Assembly: GCA_016713335.1 (NCBI GenBank)
Contig: JADJPH010000021.1
Span: 70,650 to 134,649, forward strand
Origin: Candidatus Fredericiella danica
GTDB lineage: Bacteria > Chloroflexota > Anaerolineae > Caldilineales > Caldilineaceae
Direction of reading: 5' to 3'
Length of the DNA stretch: 64,000 nt
In this document: one piece after another, positions 1 to 9,532 of the stretch
Position numbering within the stretch: the stretch's first letter is position 1
Layout: every line of letters begins with the position of its first letter
Notes under the pieces: generated by a model
Seen by the model: only the letters and a program-made list of their open reading frames with translations
Database searches by the model: none
What the model was told of the DNA's origin: nothing
Program-made: the position numbers and the translations under genes

Positions 1-393
1 AGCCACGACAAGACAACGCCGCCGGAATTGGCAAAGCTTGTGTGGCCGCTTGTAGAAAAGGGGCTTGCCGAAAAACGCCAGGAAAACCTGGTGCGACTGG
101 ATCAGGCGGTTGGCGCCCAGCGCGTCGTCTCCTCGCCGGGCGAAGTATGGCGCATGGCGCACGAGGGACGCGGTCAATTGCTGTTAGTGGAAGAAGACTT
201 TCATTTTCCTGGCAGGGTTGATGAAACGGGCACGCAACTGACGCCCGTAGAAGGGGAGACTGGCTCGGACGATCTAGAAGACGCTGTTGACGACATCATC
301 GAGACGGTGTTGGGCAAAGGTGGTCGGGTTGTCTTTGTCCAGGATGGCCAACTAGCCGACTTTCAGCGCATGGCGCTCATCCTACGCTATTAG
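1..393 (+). CDS. C-terminal part of a baeRF-type (eRF1-like) protein, truncated by window edge
   Basis: The frame is open from base 1 (the start lies outside the window) and stops at 391-393. About 130 residues are visible. The C-terminus has a stretch alternating small and hydrophobic residues, then a Gly-Gly-Val-Val-Phe-Val strand and the ending ALILRY. This is typical of the last domain of bacterial archaeo-eukaryotic release-factor homologues (baeRF family 3-like), which have an eRF1/Pelota-like fold. An acidic loop around residues 75-90 precedes it. These proteins are thought to act at stalled or hibernating ribosomes, but the function is not established. The family call rests only on the C-terminal pattern. 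No operon partner is visible; a long hairpin follows. Confidence 0.55.
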   Translation, partial: SHDKTTPPELAKLVWPLVEKGLAEKRQENLVRLDQAVGAQRVVSSPGEVWRMAHEGRGQLLLVEEDFHFPGRVDETGTQLTPVEGETGSDDLEDAVDDIIETVLGKGGRVVFVQDGQLADFQRMALILRY

Positions 394-444
394 TCCGGAC
401 AACGCTAACCGATTGATGCACCACACGGTGCTAGAACTGTAAAC

Positions 445-494
445 GCGTAGCCAGTGACGCCACCCTGCACCGAGGGTGGCGTCACTGGCTACGC
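445..494. repeat. 22-bp perfect hairpin, intergenic
   Basis: Arms 445-466 and 473-494 are perfectly complementary around a 6-base loop. It lies between the baeRF-like gene and the VIT-like gene. There is no T tract on either side, so a classical Rho-independent terminator is not certain. It could be a transcript-end hairpin or a dispersed palindromic element like those near 23.45, 54.78 and 59.19 kb. Confidence 0.7.
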
Positions 495-525
495 AACCCT
501 TGATATCACTTAGCCGGTCAGCCAT

Positions 526-1254
526 ATGCCTCCCAGATCATCGATACGCGCAACACAGCGACAACCGCAACAGGAAGGCTTTTTGGGGCGTCTGCTCGAT
601 CCAATCGACCGCCTGTCCGAGACGATCTTCAGCGTGCTCATCCTCCTGACGTTTACGCTGGCATACCGGATCATCGCGTTTGGCTTCCATCCGAATGAAC
701 CCATTACGGCTGACTACATGGTCGGCATGGCGATGGCGGCGTTGGGGGCAACGTTCGCCTGGGGTCTGATCGACGGTGTGGTCTATGTCCTGCTCGCCGT
801 GCTTGAACGGGGCGAAAAGCATCGGTTCCTGGCGAACGTACATGGTGCGGCGACGGAAGACGAGGCGGTGCAAGCGATTGCGGACGAACTTGATTTCGTG
901 CTCGAACCGATCACTCGCGCCGAAAAACGTCGGCTTCTTTATTTGGACGTGTTGGATCACCTGCAAGATAGCCGGCCTAAGCCTGTGAAAGTGACACGCG
1001 ATGACATCTTGGGTGGGCTGGGCAGTGTGTTGGTCGCAGTCCTGGCCGTGTTGCCTTCGCTGGCGCCGTTACTGCTGCTGCGCGATCACTATTGGCTGGC
1101 ACTGCGGGTCTCCAACCTCGTCTCGTTTGCGGTGCTGTTCTACACGGGTTATCAGTGGGGAAAGTACGCCGGCTCCACCCCGTGGAAGGTGGGGTTGGTG
1201 ATGTTCGGGTTGGGGGGGATCCTGGCGCTGATCGCGATTCCGCTGGGGGGTTAA
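526..1254 (+). CDS. VIT1/CCC1-superfamily-like integral membrane protein
   Basis: 242 residues. After a basic N-terminus the sequence has a DPIDRLSE motif directly before the first hydrophobic helix (about residues 33-52). A second helix pair follows at about 65-95, then a charged cytoplasmic middle (95-155), and three C-terminal helices ending in a Gly-rich tail. This layout and the ALRVSN and GYQWGKYAG motifs match bacterial VIT family proteins, a group related to vacuolar Fe/Mn transporters. Transport activity is inferred only from the family; no metal-binding cluster is obvious. It is a single gene, with a hairpin upstream and a short gap before the DUF385 gene. Confidence 0.6.
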   Translation: MPPRSSIRATQRQPQQEGFLGRLLDPIDRLSETIFSVLILLTFTLAYRIIAFGFHPNEPITADYMVGMAMAALGATFAWGLIDGVVYVLLAVLERGEKHRFLANVHGAATEDEAVQAIADELDFVLEPITRAEKRRLLYLDVLDHLQDSRPKPVKVTRDDILGGLGSVLVAVLAVLPSLAPLLLLRDHYWLALRVSNLVSFAVLFYTGYQWGKYAGSTPWKVGLVMFGLGGILALIAIPLGG

Positions 1255-1290
1255 ATCGGGGCGCCTCCCAAGCGTCTCATACTATATGCA

Positions 1291-1299
1291 TGCTATACT
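1291..1299 (+). promoter_or_regulatory. extended -10 promoter candidate
   Basis: The sequence is TGCTATACT, that is TG-n-TATACT, 43 bases before the DUF385 start. No clear -35 box is seen, as is usual for extended -10 promoters. The same TGCTAYAMT form occurs before SulP, the 41-kb kinase and the CPA2 antiporter. Confidence 0.4.
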
Positions 1300-1341
1300 T
1301 CCACTGGCACTCACAATGCGCTATGAAAAGGAGCCTGCTCG

Positions 1342-1866
1342 ATGAGCGGCACCAGCGAAGTGAAGAAATCTAGGCTATTCTCGGCACTCGGCGCCGTCCT
1401 CAGCCGTAAGTCGATGAGAACTGTGACACGGCTGTTCACCGCCCTACATGTTGAGTTGTACCGGTTGACCGGCGGAAGAGCACAGGCCGCCCAATATCCG
1501 ACCATGCTGCTTACCACCAGGGGACGCAAGACAGGCAAGCTTCGCACCATTCCAGTCATCTACATTCAGGACGCCAATCGCTTTGTCATCGCCGCGGCTT
1601 ATGCTGGGAGCGACCAACATCCGGCCTGGTGGCTGAATCTACAACAGAGCAAGGATGCTGAGGTGCAGGTAATGGGTACAAAAATTCGCGTGCGTGCCGC
1701 ATTGGCGACGCCGCAAGAGCGCACAGCTTACTGGCCCAAACTTGTTGCCATGTATCCCTACTTCTTGGACTATCAGAAGCGCACCCAACGCGAAATTCCA
1801 GTAGTGATATTAAGCCCCATTAGCGAAACAACCCCACTGGCTACCTGCCAGCGGGCGCAGTGGTAA
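1342..1866 (+). CDS. nitroreductase/deazaflavin-dependent oxidoreductase (DUF385 family)
   Basis: 174 residues. The start ATG at 1342 has AAGGAG about 10 bases upstream. The core has the family motifs LTTRGRKTGKLRTIPV (around residues 54-69), which form the cofactor phosphate-binding region, and HPAWWLNL (about 93-100). These identify the split-barrel DUF385/F420H2-dependent reductase family, also called nitroreductase family deazaflavin-dependent oxidoreductases. Members reduce quinones or nitro compounds using F420H2 or related flavins. The enzyme is soluble and cytoplasmic. The substrate cannot be read from the sequence. Together with two LLM-class enzymes in the window it suggests an F420-using cell. 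Confidence 0.8.
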   Translation: MSGTSEVKKSRLFSALGAVLSRKSMRTVTRLFTALHVELYRLTGGRAQAAQYPTMLLTTRGRKTGKLRTIPVIYIQDANRFVIAAAYAGSDQHPAWWLNLQQSKDAEVQVMGTKIRVRAALATPQERTAYWPKLVAMYPYFLDYQKRTQREIPVVILSPISETTPLATCQRAQW

Positions 1867-2002
1867 TTCCACATTTGCATATCCCGCTACTACTCCTCGG
1901 CGTCTCTCATAGTAGGTGCTACGTTCGTCTGAGTGAATTCCAAAGTGGGCAGGCGCTGAGCAACGAACCCGCGCTTGCCTGAAAACACTGTGGAGACGAA
2001 AA

Positions 2003-3223
2003 GTGAATCGGGTCCGATCGGTCGATGTACTCCGCGGCTTTGCACTGATGTGTATGGTCCTTGTCCATTTCATCATCTATTTTGGTGATTCCACGGCCAT
2101 GCGCAGTTGGCTCTACTTCGCCCTTAACCATCTGCTCGCCGATTGGGGCGCCGCCGGCTTCTTGATGATGATGGGGATCAGCCAGGTGCTCTCGGCCGCC
2201 AAGACCCCAGATGCCAGTGAGTGGTTTCTGTTCAAGAAGGCCATTGTGCGCACCCTCTATCTCATCGCACTCGGCCTGCTGCTTTCAACCCTCGCTTTTG
2301 GCCCCTGGCGGATGTTTGAGTGGGACATCCTCCCGGTGATGGGCTTCGCCACGCTGGTCCTCTATTTCTGTCGTTTTCTGCCTTCCTGGCTGCTCGTCGT
2401 TTTGATGGTGATCATGGCGTTGATCACGCCGTGGCTTCGAAGCCTGATCGACCCCATACCGATCTGGGGTGAAGCGTTCATGGCCACGCCGGTCATCTCA
2501 GACTATCTGCCCGGACTGTACGTCGACCCAACCGGCGATCTGCCGGTCATCTGGCGTCTCGACGCGATTGCGCAAGGCTTTCTGCTCACCGGCTATTTCC
2601 CCATCTTCCCGTGGCTGATCTTCCCGCTGATGGGCTTCCTCATGGGGCGGCGCATGGTGGCGCAGCGCTTTCGGCAGGATCTGCTCGCACTGGTCGCCTT
2701 TGGCCTCTTGCTGCTCATCCTCGGTCTTGGGGCTGCGTTGGCCAGCACCCGAATTCCCGGTGCGTCCGCGGTCACCGGCTATTTGGCGCCCCTGAGCTTT
2801 TACCCTGACTCTTTCACGATGGTACTACTGCAACTGAGTGTTTCGCTGGTGGTTTTCAGCGCGCTCTACTACTGGTATGACGTGCGCCGGGGCCAGCAGG
2901 CGAAGGTTGGCTTTGTCACCAACCTGTATAATCGTACGAGTCGCTTCGCACTCACGTTTTATTTTGCACACTACCTGCTCATCGGCTGGACGCTACTTAT
3001 CGTCTATCTAGTCACCGGTCAGTATCGGATTTTCGACCTGATGGGCGCATGGCCGGCCTTGCTATGCGGCCTGGTGGCGCTTGCGCTGCTTGAGACCATG
3101 CTGGCAGTGTGGGAGCGCAAGGGTGGGCGCTTCAGTCTGGAGTGGATTCTGGCCTGGTTGACGGCATGGATCGCGCCGCCGGCGCACGCGTCAGCGCATC
3201 GTCTCTCTGCGCATCGCACGTGA
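2003..3223 (+). CDS. polytopic membrane acyltransferase-like protein (DUF1624/HGSNAT-like)
   Basis: 406 residues with about ten hydrophobic segments. The N-terminus RVRSVDVLRGFALMCMVLVH is the hallmark of membrane acyltransferases of the DUF1624/DUF418/HGSNAT group: an R-S-x-D-x-x-R-G motif leading into helix 1, with a conserved His in that helix. A Gly-rich segment MMMGIS follows the second helix. These proteins transfer acyl groups across or within the membrane; the acceptor here is unknown. The C-terminal end overlaps the beginning of the repeat-rich spacer, so the last 15 or so residues (His/Ala-rich) may not be conserved. Confidence 0.7.
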   Translation: MNRVRSVDVLRGFALMCMVLVHFIIYFGDSTAMRSWLYFALNHLLADWGAAGFLMMMGISQVLSAAKTPDASEWFLFKKAIVRTLYLIALGLLLSTLAFGPWRMFEWDILPVMGFATLVLYFCRFLPSWLLVVLMVIMALITPWLRSLIDPIPIWGEAFMATPVISDYLPGLYVDPTGDLPVIWRLDAIAQGFLLTGYFPIFPWLIFPLMGFLMGRRMVAQRFRQDLLALVAFGLLLLILGLGAALASTRIPGASAVTGYLAPLSFYPDSFTMVLLQLSVSLVVFSALYYWYDVRRGQQAKVGFVTNLYNRTSRFALTFYFAHYLLIGWTLLIVYLVTGQYRIFDLMGAWPALLCGLVALALLETMLAVWERKGGRFSLEWILAWLTAWIAPPAHASAHRLSAHRT

Positions 3224-3233
3224 GTCCCCCCGT

Positions 3234-4245
3234 CTGTCAGAGCACCATCCCGTGAGGGTGGTGATCCCCCCCGTCCCCCCGTCCGTGCTGCAACCAACCG
3301 CAGCTTTGGCCTGGCGAACCACTTACTCACGTGCGTGGCTCTGATTGGCACGTGCGTGGCGTCGTCTGTCAGAGCACCATCCCGTGAGGGTGGTGATCCC
3401 CCCCGTCCCCCCGTCCGTGCTGCGGCCGGCTTTGGCCAGGCGAACCACTTACTCACGTGCGTGGCTCTGATTGGCACGTGGGTGGCGTCGTCTGTCAGGC
3501 ACCACCCTGAGCCCCCGGCGTGGTGGCTCTGATTGCGGCTGGCGTCTGTCAGAGCACCATCCCGTGAGGGTGGTGATCCCCCCGTCCCGCCGTCTGTGCT
3601 GCAACCCGCCACGGCTTTGGCCTGGCGAACCACTTACTCACGTGCGTGGCTCTGTTTGTCACGTGCGTGGCTCTGTTTGTTCTATCAGAGCACCATCCCG
3701 TGAGGGTGGTGTTTCCCCGTCCCCCCGTCTGTCAGAGCACCAACCCGTGAGGGTGGTGTTTCCCCCCGTCCCCCCGTCCGTGCTTCAAACCGCCGCGGCT
3801 TTGGCAAGGCGAACCACTTACTCACGTGCGTGGCTCTGATTTTCACGTGCGTGGCTCTGTTTGCTACATCAGAGCACCATCCCGTCAGGGTGGTGTTTCC
3901 CCCGTCCCCCCGTCTGTCAGAGCACCATCCCGTGAGGGTGGTGTTCCCCCGTCCCCCTGTCCGGCGCCGCGGGTTGGCAAGGCGCACGTGCGTGGCTCTG
4001 ATTGGCATGGCGTGGCGTCGTCTGTCAGAGCACCATCCCGTGAGGGTGGTGTCCCCCCCGTCCCCCCGTCCGTGCTTGCGGGGGGGCGGGGGGGGGGGCC
4101 CGGCACGGCGTGGCTCTGTTTTTTACATCAGAGCACCATCCCGTGAGGGTGGTGATCCCCCCGTCCCGCCGTCCGTGCTTCACCCAGCCGCGGCTTTGGC
4201 CTGGCGAACCACTTACTCACGTGCGTGGCTCTGATGATCACGTGC
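3234..4245. repeat. intergenic repeat array, about ten copies of a degenerate unit
   Basis: No gene is supported in the 1.1 kb between the acyltransferase and SulP. The stretch is an array of a unit containing CAGAGCACCATCCCGTGAGG, a C-rich tract, a CTTTGGCCWGGCGAACCAC block, and CACGTGCGTGGCTCTG. The core starts near 3238, 3370, 3550, 3686, 3733, 3870, 3918, 4026 and 4129, with a decayed copy near 3497. The core can fold because CACCA pairs with TGGTG and CCC pairs with GGG. Unit spacing varies from about 45 to 180 bases, so it is a shuffled array and not a strict tandem. A run of G residues interrupted by one C lies at 4079-4098. Open frames in both directions across it are by-products of the repeat. 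Confidence 0.85.
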
Positions 4246-4315
4246 GTCCCCTGTCCGTCCGAGCAGGCGATTGTGGATGCAGGAAAGGTACTACATAGGT
4301 CTGAAAGCTGACTGG

Positions 4316-4324
4316 TGCTACAAT
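4316..4324 (+). promoter_or_regulatory. extended -10 promoter candidate for SulP
   Basis: The sequence is TGCTACAAT, ending 6 bases before the proposed ATG at 4331. Transcription would start at about the ATG itself, suggesting a leaderless or nearly leaderless mRNA. No Shine-Dalgarno sequence precedes this ATG, which fits. Confidence 0.35.
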
Positions 4325-4330
4325 GGCCCA

Positions 4331-6117
4331 ATGCCATCTACCGGAGACACCACCCAATCGACGAAACCGAATCAGCGCAATCTTGCTGCCGATGCGATCG
4401 CCGGACTCACCTTTGCGGTCGTGAATGTGCCACAGGCCATGGCACATGCGCTACTGGCTACCGTGAACCCCGTCTATGGGATTTACACGCTCCTGACTGC
4501 CATCCCGATCGCCGCGATCTTCACCAGTTCGGTTTACATGAATGTGTCCACCACCAGTGCGCTCTCGGTTGCAGCCGCGGACGGGCTGGCGGGTATACCC
4601 GGGACGCAGAAGGCGGAAGCGTTGGCGGTGATGGTGCTGCTGATGGGCGTGGTCCAGGTCGCCGCCGGTCTCTTCCGTCTCGGTTTCCTGGTGCGCTTTG
4701 TCTCCAACGCCGTGATGACCGGCTTTCTCAACGGCGTGGCGGTGCTGATTATCCTAGGTCAGCTTGGCGACCTGACGGGCTTTGACAGCCGCTTCTCCAA
4801 TCGCGTGGCGCAGTCTCTGGATCTGATGTTGAACCTGAGCGATATCCATCTGGCAACGAAGCTCGTCGGTCTGCTCACCCTGGGGCTTATCGTCGTGATG
4901 CTGCGGACGCGGCTGCGCAAGTTTGCGTTTATCATCGCCATCGGTGCAGCCACGCTGCTTGTGATCGTCCTGCGCCCGGTGGTGGATGTAGCCGCGGCGG
5001 TCGCGGCGGCACGTGCGGCGGCCGGCATGGCGAGGCGCTGGGCAACGATGTGCTCACCTCGATCAACTGGGAAACGCTTAACTTTGCGCTGGTGGAGCGG
5101 ATCGGCGATGTCAGCGCCATCCCGCGCTCGCTGCCACAGCTTGCCCTGCCTCGGCTGGATCTGGTGCTGCCGATGCTGCTGCCGGCCATTTCGCTGGCCC
5201 TGATCGGCTTGATTCAGGGCGCAGGCGTCAGCCAGGGGATCCCCAACCCGGACGGTAAGTTTCCCGATGTATCGCGGGACTTTTTGGGTCAGGGTGCGGG
5301 CAATGTTGCCGCCGCGTTTGTGGGCGGGGTGCCGGCCGGTGGTTCGATCTCAGGCACCGCGGTGTTGATGGGGGCAGGTGCACAATCGCGGCTGGCGAAT
5401 ATCTTTGCCGGGGTGGCGGTGGCATTCATCATGCTGGTGGCGGGCCCGTTGGTGGAGAAGGTGCCGATGCCTGCGCTGGCAGCGCTGCTGATCGTGGCCG
5501 GCTTCCAGGGGTTGCGCATCGAACAGGCACGGCTCATTTGGAATACAGGCCGCGTGCCGACGGTGGTGATGACGATCACGTTCGTGGCGACGCTCATCGT
5601 GTCACTCCAGTACGCCGTGCTGCTAGGGATTGTGTTGAGCATCATGGTCTATGTCTTCAACCAATCCAACAAAGTGGTCGTGACGGAGTTGGTGCTGCAG
5701 CCTCAGGGGTATCCCATCGAGCAGCCGGCGCCGGCTGCGCTGACGGGCGACAAGTTGACGGTCCTCATGATTTACGGCAGCCTGTTTTTTGCCGGGGCGC
5801 GGAGCCTTGAGGATCAACTGCCGGACGTTGGTGCGGCGGAGCGCGCGGCCGTTGCGCTCGTGCTGCGTGGCGAGTCCGATCTCAGCAGCACATTTATGGG
5901 GGTGCTGCAGCGCTACACCAAGACATTGCAGGCGCGCGACGGTCGGTTGATGCTGGTGGGGGTGGAAGAGTCCGCCTACATGCAACTTGCCAAGACCGGC
6001 GTGCTCAACCTGATCGGCGCGGAGAACGTGTTCCGTTCGCAGCCGCAGATCGGCGCCGCCTTGAACAGTGCAGTCGCGTCTGCACAACAGTGGCTGGGGC
6101 AGGCGACCACAGTCTAG
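4331..6117 (+). CDS. SulP-family anion transporter with STAS-like domain (frame broken near 5.0 kb)
   Basis: The protein is encoded in two frames: 4331 to about 5010, then about 5020 to 6117. The first part has the early SulP helices (AGLTFAVVNVPQAMAHA, then SVAAADGLAGIPGT). The second has the later core, with SQGIPNPDGKFPDVSRDFLG and GGVPAGGSISGTAVLMGAG, and a C-terminal soluble STAS-like domain from about base 5750. The break lies in an Ala/Gly-coding GC-rich stretch (4990-5025) and is most likely a sequencing indel. The family transports sulfate, bicarbonate or other anions by symport or exchange at the cytoplasmic membrane; the substrate is unknown. The stop codon overlaps the converging deaminase gene by four bases. 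Confidence 0.85.
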
Positions 6118-6590
6118 CGCCAGAACCCATCGTGCACGGCGCGGGCTTCGGCGTCCAAAGCCATCGCTGCGCTGTCCACCTGGACCGGCCGGCCGCTGTG
6201 CGCAAAGACCTCCCGGCAGGGCAGCAGCAGATGATCCGGCGAAGCGCCCACGATGGCGTAGAGATCCTCTTCACTCAGCGCGTAGACGACCCGCCTGATG
6301 CCACTCCAGTGAATCGCACCCGCACACATTGCACAGGGCTCGGTGCTGGCATAGAGCGTGCAGCCCGCAAGCTCTTCCGGCGTCAGCCGGCGCGATGCAA
6401 GCCGCACCAGGTTGGTTTCGGCATGGCCCGTGAGGTCACGTTCGGTAACGACCGTGTTCTCTGCCTCCAGCACAAGCTGGTGGTTGGCATCGACCAGCAC
6501 CGCGCCAAACGGATGGTTGCCGTGTTCCCGTGCGCGCCAGGCCACCGCAATGGCCGTGCGCAGAAAATCAAGATCAAGATCAGTCATCAT
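6114..6590 (-). CDS. nucleoside/purine deaminase, CDA superfamily
   Basis: 158 residues. The zinc site is complete: HAE (ligand His and catalytic Glu) near residue 56, and PCAMCAGAI (two Cys ligands) about 30 residues later. Family members deaminate guanine, adenosine in tRNA, or related purines. The length and the C-terminal segment fit the guanine deaminase/nucleoside deaminase branch better than TadA, but this is not decisive. ATG at 6590 is preceded by AGAGGCG. It converges on SulP with a 4-base overlap (CTAG serves as stop on both strands). The enzyme is cytoplasmic. Confidence 0.85.
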   Translation of the reverse strand: MMTDLDLDFLRTAIAVAWRAREHGNHPFGAVLVDANHQLVLEAENTVVTERDLTGHAETNLVRLASRRLTPEELAGCTLYASTEPCAMCAGAIHWSGIRRVVYALSEEDLYAIVGASPDHLLLPCREVFAHSGRPVQVDSAAMALDAEARAVHDGFWR

Positions 6591-6644
6591 GTCGCCTCTA
6601 CTCGAAGAGCCGATGCCCCGGTCGCCGCGATCTGACGCCGGCGC

Positions 6645-7424
6645 CTAAGCCGTCGGCGTTAAGCAGACTTTGATGGGGGGATCGCTGTACCGCACCATGG
6701 GTCCTACGGAAGTGTTCGCGTGGTGACAGTTCCATTCCGGGTTGCGATGGCCGCCCTGGGCAGCAACCAGGGCCGAATTCGAAGGGGTCAATACGGAGTT
6801 CTTTGCGCCGTGCCACGACCCATCGGCGAATTCTCTTGAGGTGGCATTGAATGCCGCCGGTGGGTGCTTTGCTAGCAACAGATGTCCACATTCATGTGCC
6901 AGGAGCCACGGATTACCCGACTGTCCGCTCGGCAGCAGGCTTTGTTCGGTCATGATAGTGAGCGCAACCATACTATTCGCGTTGAGCACGTTCGCAGGAT
7001 ACGTATTGCCACCACCTTGATCGGTTGGCGGTGTATTTGAAACATATACGTCAACTTCGTATGTGTCGGTTACCGCAGGTAGTCTTTGTTGCCGATACAA
7101 GTCAGCGAGAATATTGAAGAACTCCGAGATCGTTGTTGCATTGTAAAGCTGCGAACTGACCACTGGTGCGATTGTGCGAAATTGAACATCGATCCCCGCC
7201 AGTTTCCAAAGTCCGGTGACTCCGGCTTGTTGATTTGGGATGGATTGTCCGGTAACTAGACCCTGTCCATCGTCCTGTACAGGAATAAGTCGCAGCTTCA
7301 ATATTCGCATTGTCCCCGATAACCCAGAATCGCAACCATCGGCCTTCATGGCGTCAGATGTTGTGTCTGCGATTAACATCATCTGACCTCCAAGGTCGAA
7401 CTCAAGACTCTCGACCTGGGTCAT
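6645..7424 (-). CDS. putative zinc metallopeptidase with metzincin-like motif
   Basis: 259 residues, not recognised as a named family. The motif HECGHLLLAKH lies in the middle. It has the HExxH zinc-protease core and a third His at the metzincin distance (HExxHxxxxxH), with Leu where metzincins usually have Gly. It is preceded by a hydrophobic helix start (NPWLLA). There is no signal peptide; the N-terminus is DLGGQMMLIADTTSDAM. Several Cys residues (DGCDSG, EWNCHH, VCLTP) occur. The start ATG overlaps the previous gene's stop by four bases (ATGA), so the two are translationally coupled. It is the last gene of the CHAT cassette. Activity is inferred from the motif only. Confidence 0.6.
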   Translation of the reverse strand: MTQVESLEFDLGGQMMLIADTTSDAMKADGCDSGLSGTMRILKLRLIPVQDDGQGLVTGQSIPNQQAGVTGLWKLAGIDVQFRTIAPVVSSQLYNATTISEFFNILADLYRQQRLPAVTDTYEVDVYVSNTPPTDQGGGNTYPANVLNANSMVALTIMTEQSLLPSGQSGNPWLLAHECGHLLLAKHPPAAFNATSREFADGSWHGAKNSVLTPSNSALVAAQGGHRNPEWNCHHANTSVGPMVRYSDPPIKVCLTPTA

Positions 7425-7984
7425 ACTAAGCAGGGAGCCGGATTGCCCTTGTCCAGTTCAAAAGAGATTGAACTGTCAGCGTAAACGCGCACATTCGCGC
7501 CGCTTTCCGTCGTCAAAGGGCTCGTCCAGATGCTCAGTGTGCCCGAGAACCTTGTGGTGCGACTCACGAATTCGCAAAGCGACTCTTCAGACTCATACCG
7601 AGGCGGGTTGTCAGAATTAAACATCATGCTTTCATCGAGGTATTCGACCGTGAAGCCAGCTTCCTTGTTAACGATGTGCCATCTTTCTGCTTGACGATCG
7701 ATCGTGACCCCGATGCTCGCTGAGACAAAGCCAAATCTGCCTGTTCCAAGCTCTTGGTCAGTTGGGACCGGTGGGCCAGCAACCGTGATCCGCATGGTGG
7801 CTGCATCCCAATCACTTGTCTTCGCGTCTGATGTCACGGGGACCGTCAGAAGCACATCACCGAAGAGCGGGTGCTCTTTAGGTCCGTCTTTCGTACGTAA
7901 GTCGGTTTTATCAACCGAGTTCTCCACGCGCAGCAAGTACCGCCTGAAGTCGACGCTGGTCGGTTGTTCTGTAAGTAAGTTCAT
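7421..7984 (-). CDS. unknown protein of the CHAT cassette
   Basis: About 187 residues from ATG 7984 (a TTG at 7990 is possible). I do not recognise it. It is soluble and beta-rich by appearance, with no signal peptide, TM helix or catalytic motif. Features visible are an N-terminal segment with YLLRVENSVDKTD, a Trp-containing middle (RWHIVNKEAGFTVEYLDES) and a C-terminal Cys. It starts 7 bases after the lipoprotein stop and overlaps the metallopeptidase start by four bases, so it is an operon member and possibly a partner or substrate of the protease. Confidence 0.6.
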   Translation of the reverse strand: MNLLTEQPTSVDFRRYLLRVENSVDKTDLRTKDGPKEHPLFGDVLLTVPVTSDAKTSDWDAATMRITVAGPPVPTDQELGTGRFGFVSASIGVTIDRQAERWHIVNKEAGFTVEYLDESMMFNSDNPPRYESEESLCEFVSRTTRFSGTLSIWTSPLTTESGANVRVYADSSISFELDKGNPAPCLV

Positions 7985-7991
7985 GGTCAAG

Positions 7992-9507
7992 CTACCTTTC
8001 GCTTATCGTTTCCAAGGTCCGGTATTCCCAGGTTACCGCGTCATCAAGTTCTCCAACGGAAAGCGCATACATGCTATCGGGCGCCAGTTCGGAAGTATCC
8101 AGAGAATAGATCGTGCTGCTGCGTCCATCCCGCGATGGCGGGCGGATCACAAAATTGGGGAAGGCAATATCTGCGATGCGATAGACGCCTCGCTGCTCTA
8201 GCGAGGTAAAGTGGATGTGAACCTAGTGGTAGATGCACGAGGTAAATCTCGACAGGCTCACCAATCACGTACCAACCGGGTACGACCAATATTCTTGGTT
8301 TGCTGGGGGGCGCGACGGTCAGTGTGGTGGCTGCACTCTGCGCTATACCGGATGTCACCGAAATTGAGCGCACTGGCGAATTCTCGTCACTAGGCGCAAG
8401 CGGTAGCCGCCACACTGCCACTGGCCCAATGTCGTTGAGGCGTTCTGCTTCCCGCCGGGTAGGTGGAAGAACCGTTGGGTCGTTGATCTGGTCCAGGTCG
8501 AACCCGACTCCGTAGATGCAGACAAATTCCCCTGGCTCAAATTTGTTACGTTCAGTTCCAAGACTGTCACCCATCAGTACAGTCGTAGTGGAGATGAACG
8601 AAGAGATGGTCGGGCAGTCTCCGGCATTCGGGCTGGGCATGCTCAGGATCGTGCCTGCGTGTGATACGCCGTAGGTGGATGGTTGTGCGCCGCCGCCGGA
8701 CGAACTCACAAAGTCACCGGCAGTGTCATCAATTCCAGATGCTGGTCTCGACGATGACGTCACTGCCCCCCCTCCAGCCGCTGGGACCAGAATTGACTCA
8801 TCGCTGACAATCATGTCATCCTCAAGACAGTTGGTCGCCTGCAACTGTGCAACTGTCACACCTGAGCGCAAAGCAATCGCATAAAGCGTGTCACCCTCCC
8901 TGACACGGTACCTGCTCCAGCCGGTTGGTTGCGAGACCACGCACGGTTCAGGACTCGGGGTCGGGGTAGGCGGTGCGGTGGTTGGCACGGGAGGAGCTGC
9001 AACAATCGCAGCCACCTCAGGCAACTGTACTTGAACAAATTCACCGCCAATGACCCAACACTCCGTGGAGGTGACGGTAGTTGGGCATGCAATCTGCCAC
9101 CAAAGACCATCTGCGGAGCGTCCGCTCACAGATGCTGTCTCTGCATCCTGCAGTGAGCCTAACACGAGATACTCAAGTCCTGGACCACTACGGATATTGA
9201 TCCCAGTAAGGGCAGTGAGAGTTGGCGCTTGTGCCGTTGGGGTGATCGTCACGGTTGCAATCACGCTTTGCACTGCGGCCGTGTTCAGAGTCGCAGGCCC
9301 TGCAGACGCTGTTGCGCCCGCCGGCACAGGCGCCGCGGTGGCGGAGGCGTCGCCGGCCGGATCGGTCGTGCGCGCCGCAACAGTTGCAACCGGAGTTACT
9401 ATTGCGGTTGCCGTGGCCGGGCGCTGTTCTTCACTTCCTCCCCAACATGCCGACAGCAGCAAGATCATCGCGAGTATCACAGAGCCTTTGGGCAATAAGT
9501 AAGACAT
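7992..9507 (-). CDS. lipoprotein with bacterial SH3 and LysM domains (frame broken near 8.22 kb)
   Basis: The N-terminus is a lipoprotein signal: MSYLLPKGSVILAMILLLSA followed by Cys21. A Thr/Ala/Pro-rich linker comes next, then an SH3-like domain (about residues 95-160, NIRSGPGLEYLVLG), a Pro/Thr spacer, and a LysM domain (about 195-240, RYRVREGDTLYAIALRSGVT). The long C-terminal part is unknown. The frame shifts near 8215-8222; in the other frame it continues HFTSLEQRGVYRIADIAF and so on to a TAG at 7992, which restores a sensible tail and tight spacing to the next gene. SH3 and LysM domains bind cell-wall glycans, so the protein is likely an envelope-anchored partner of the CHAT protein. 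Confidence 0.8.
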
Positions 9508-9532
9508 TTCTCCTCGATTGGGCGTGCACTCT

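Noticed and set aside
538..966. Minus-strand frame opposite the VIT-like gene
   Set aside because: It is a shadow of the membrane protein, rich in His/Arg, with no conserved motif.
3234..4245. CRISPR array
   Set aside because: Units are long and their spacing irregular; there are no unique spacers of even length and no cas genes.
3019..4337. Long open frames on both strands across the 3.2-4.3 kb spacer
   Set aside because: They follow the period of the repeat units, have Pro/Arg-rich low-complexity translations in every frame, and show no start signals.
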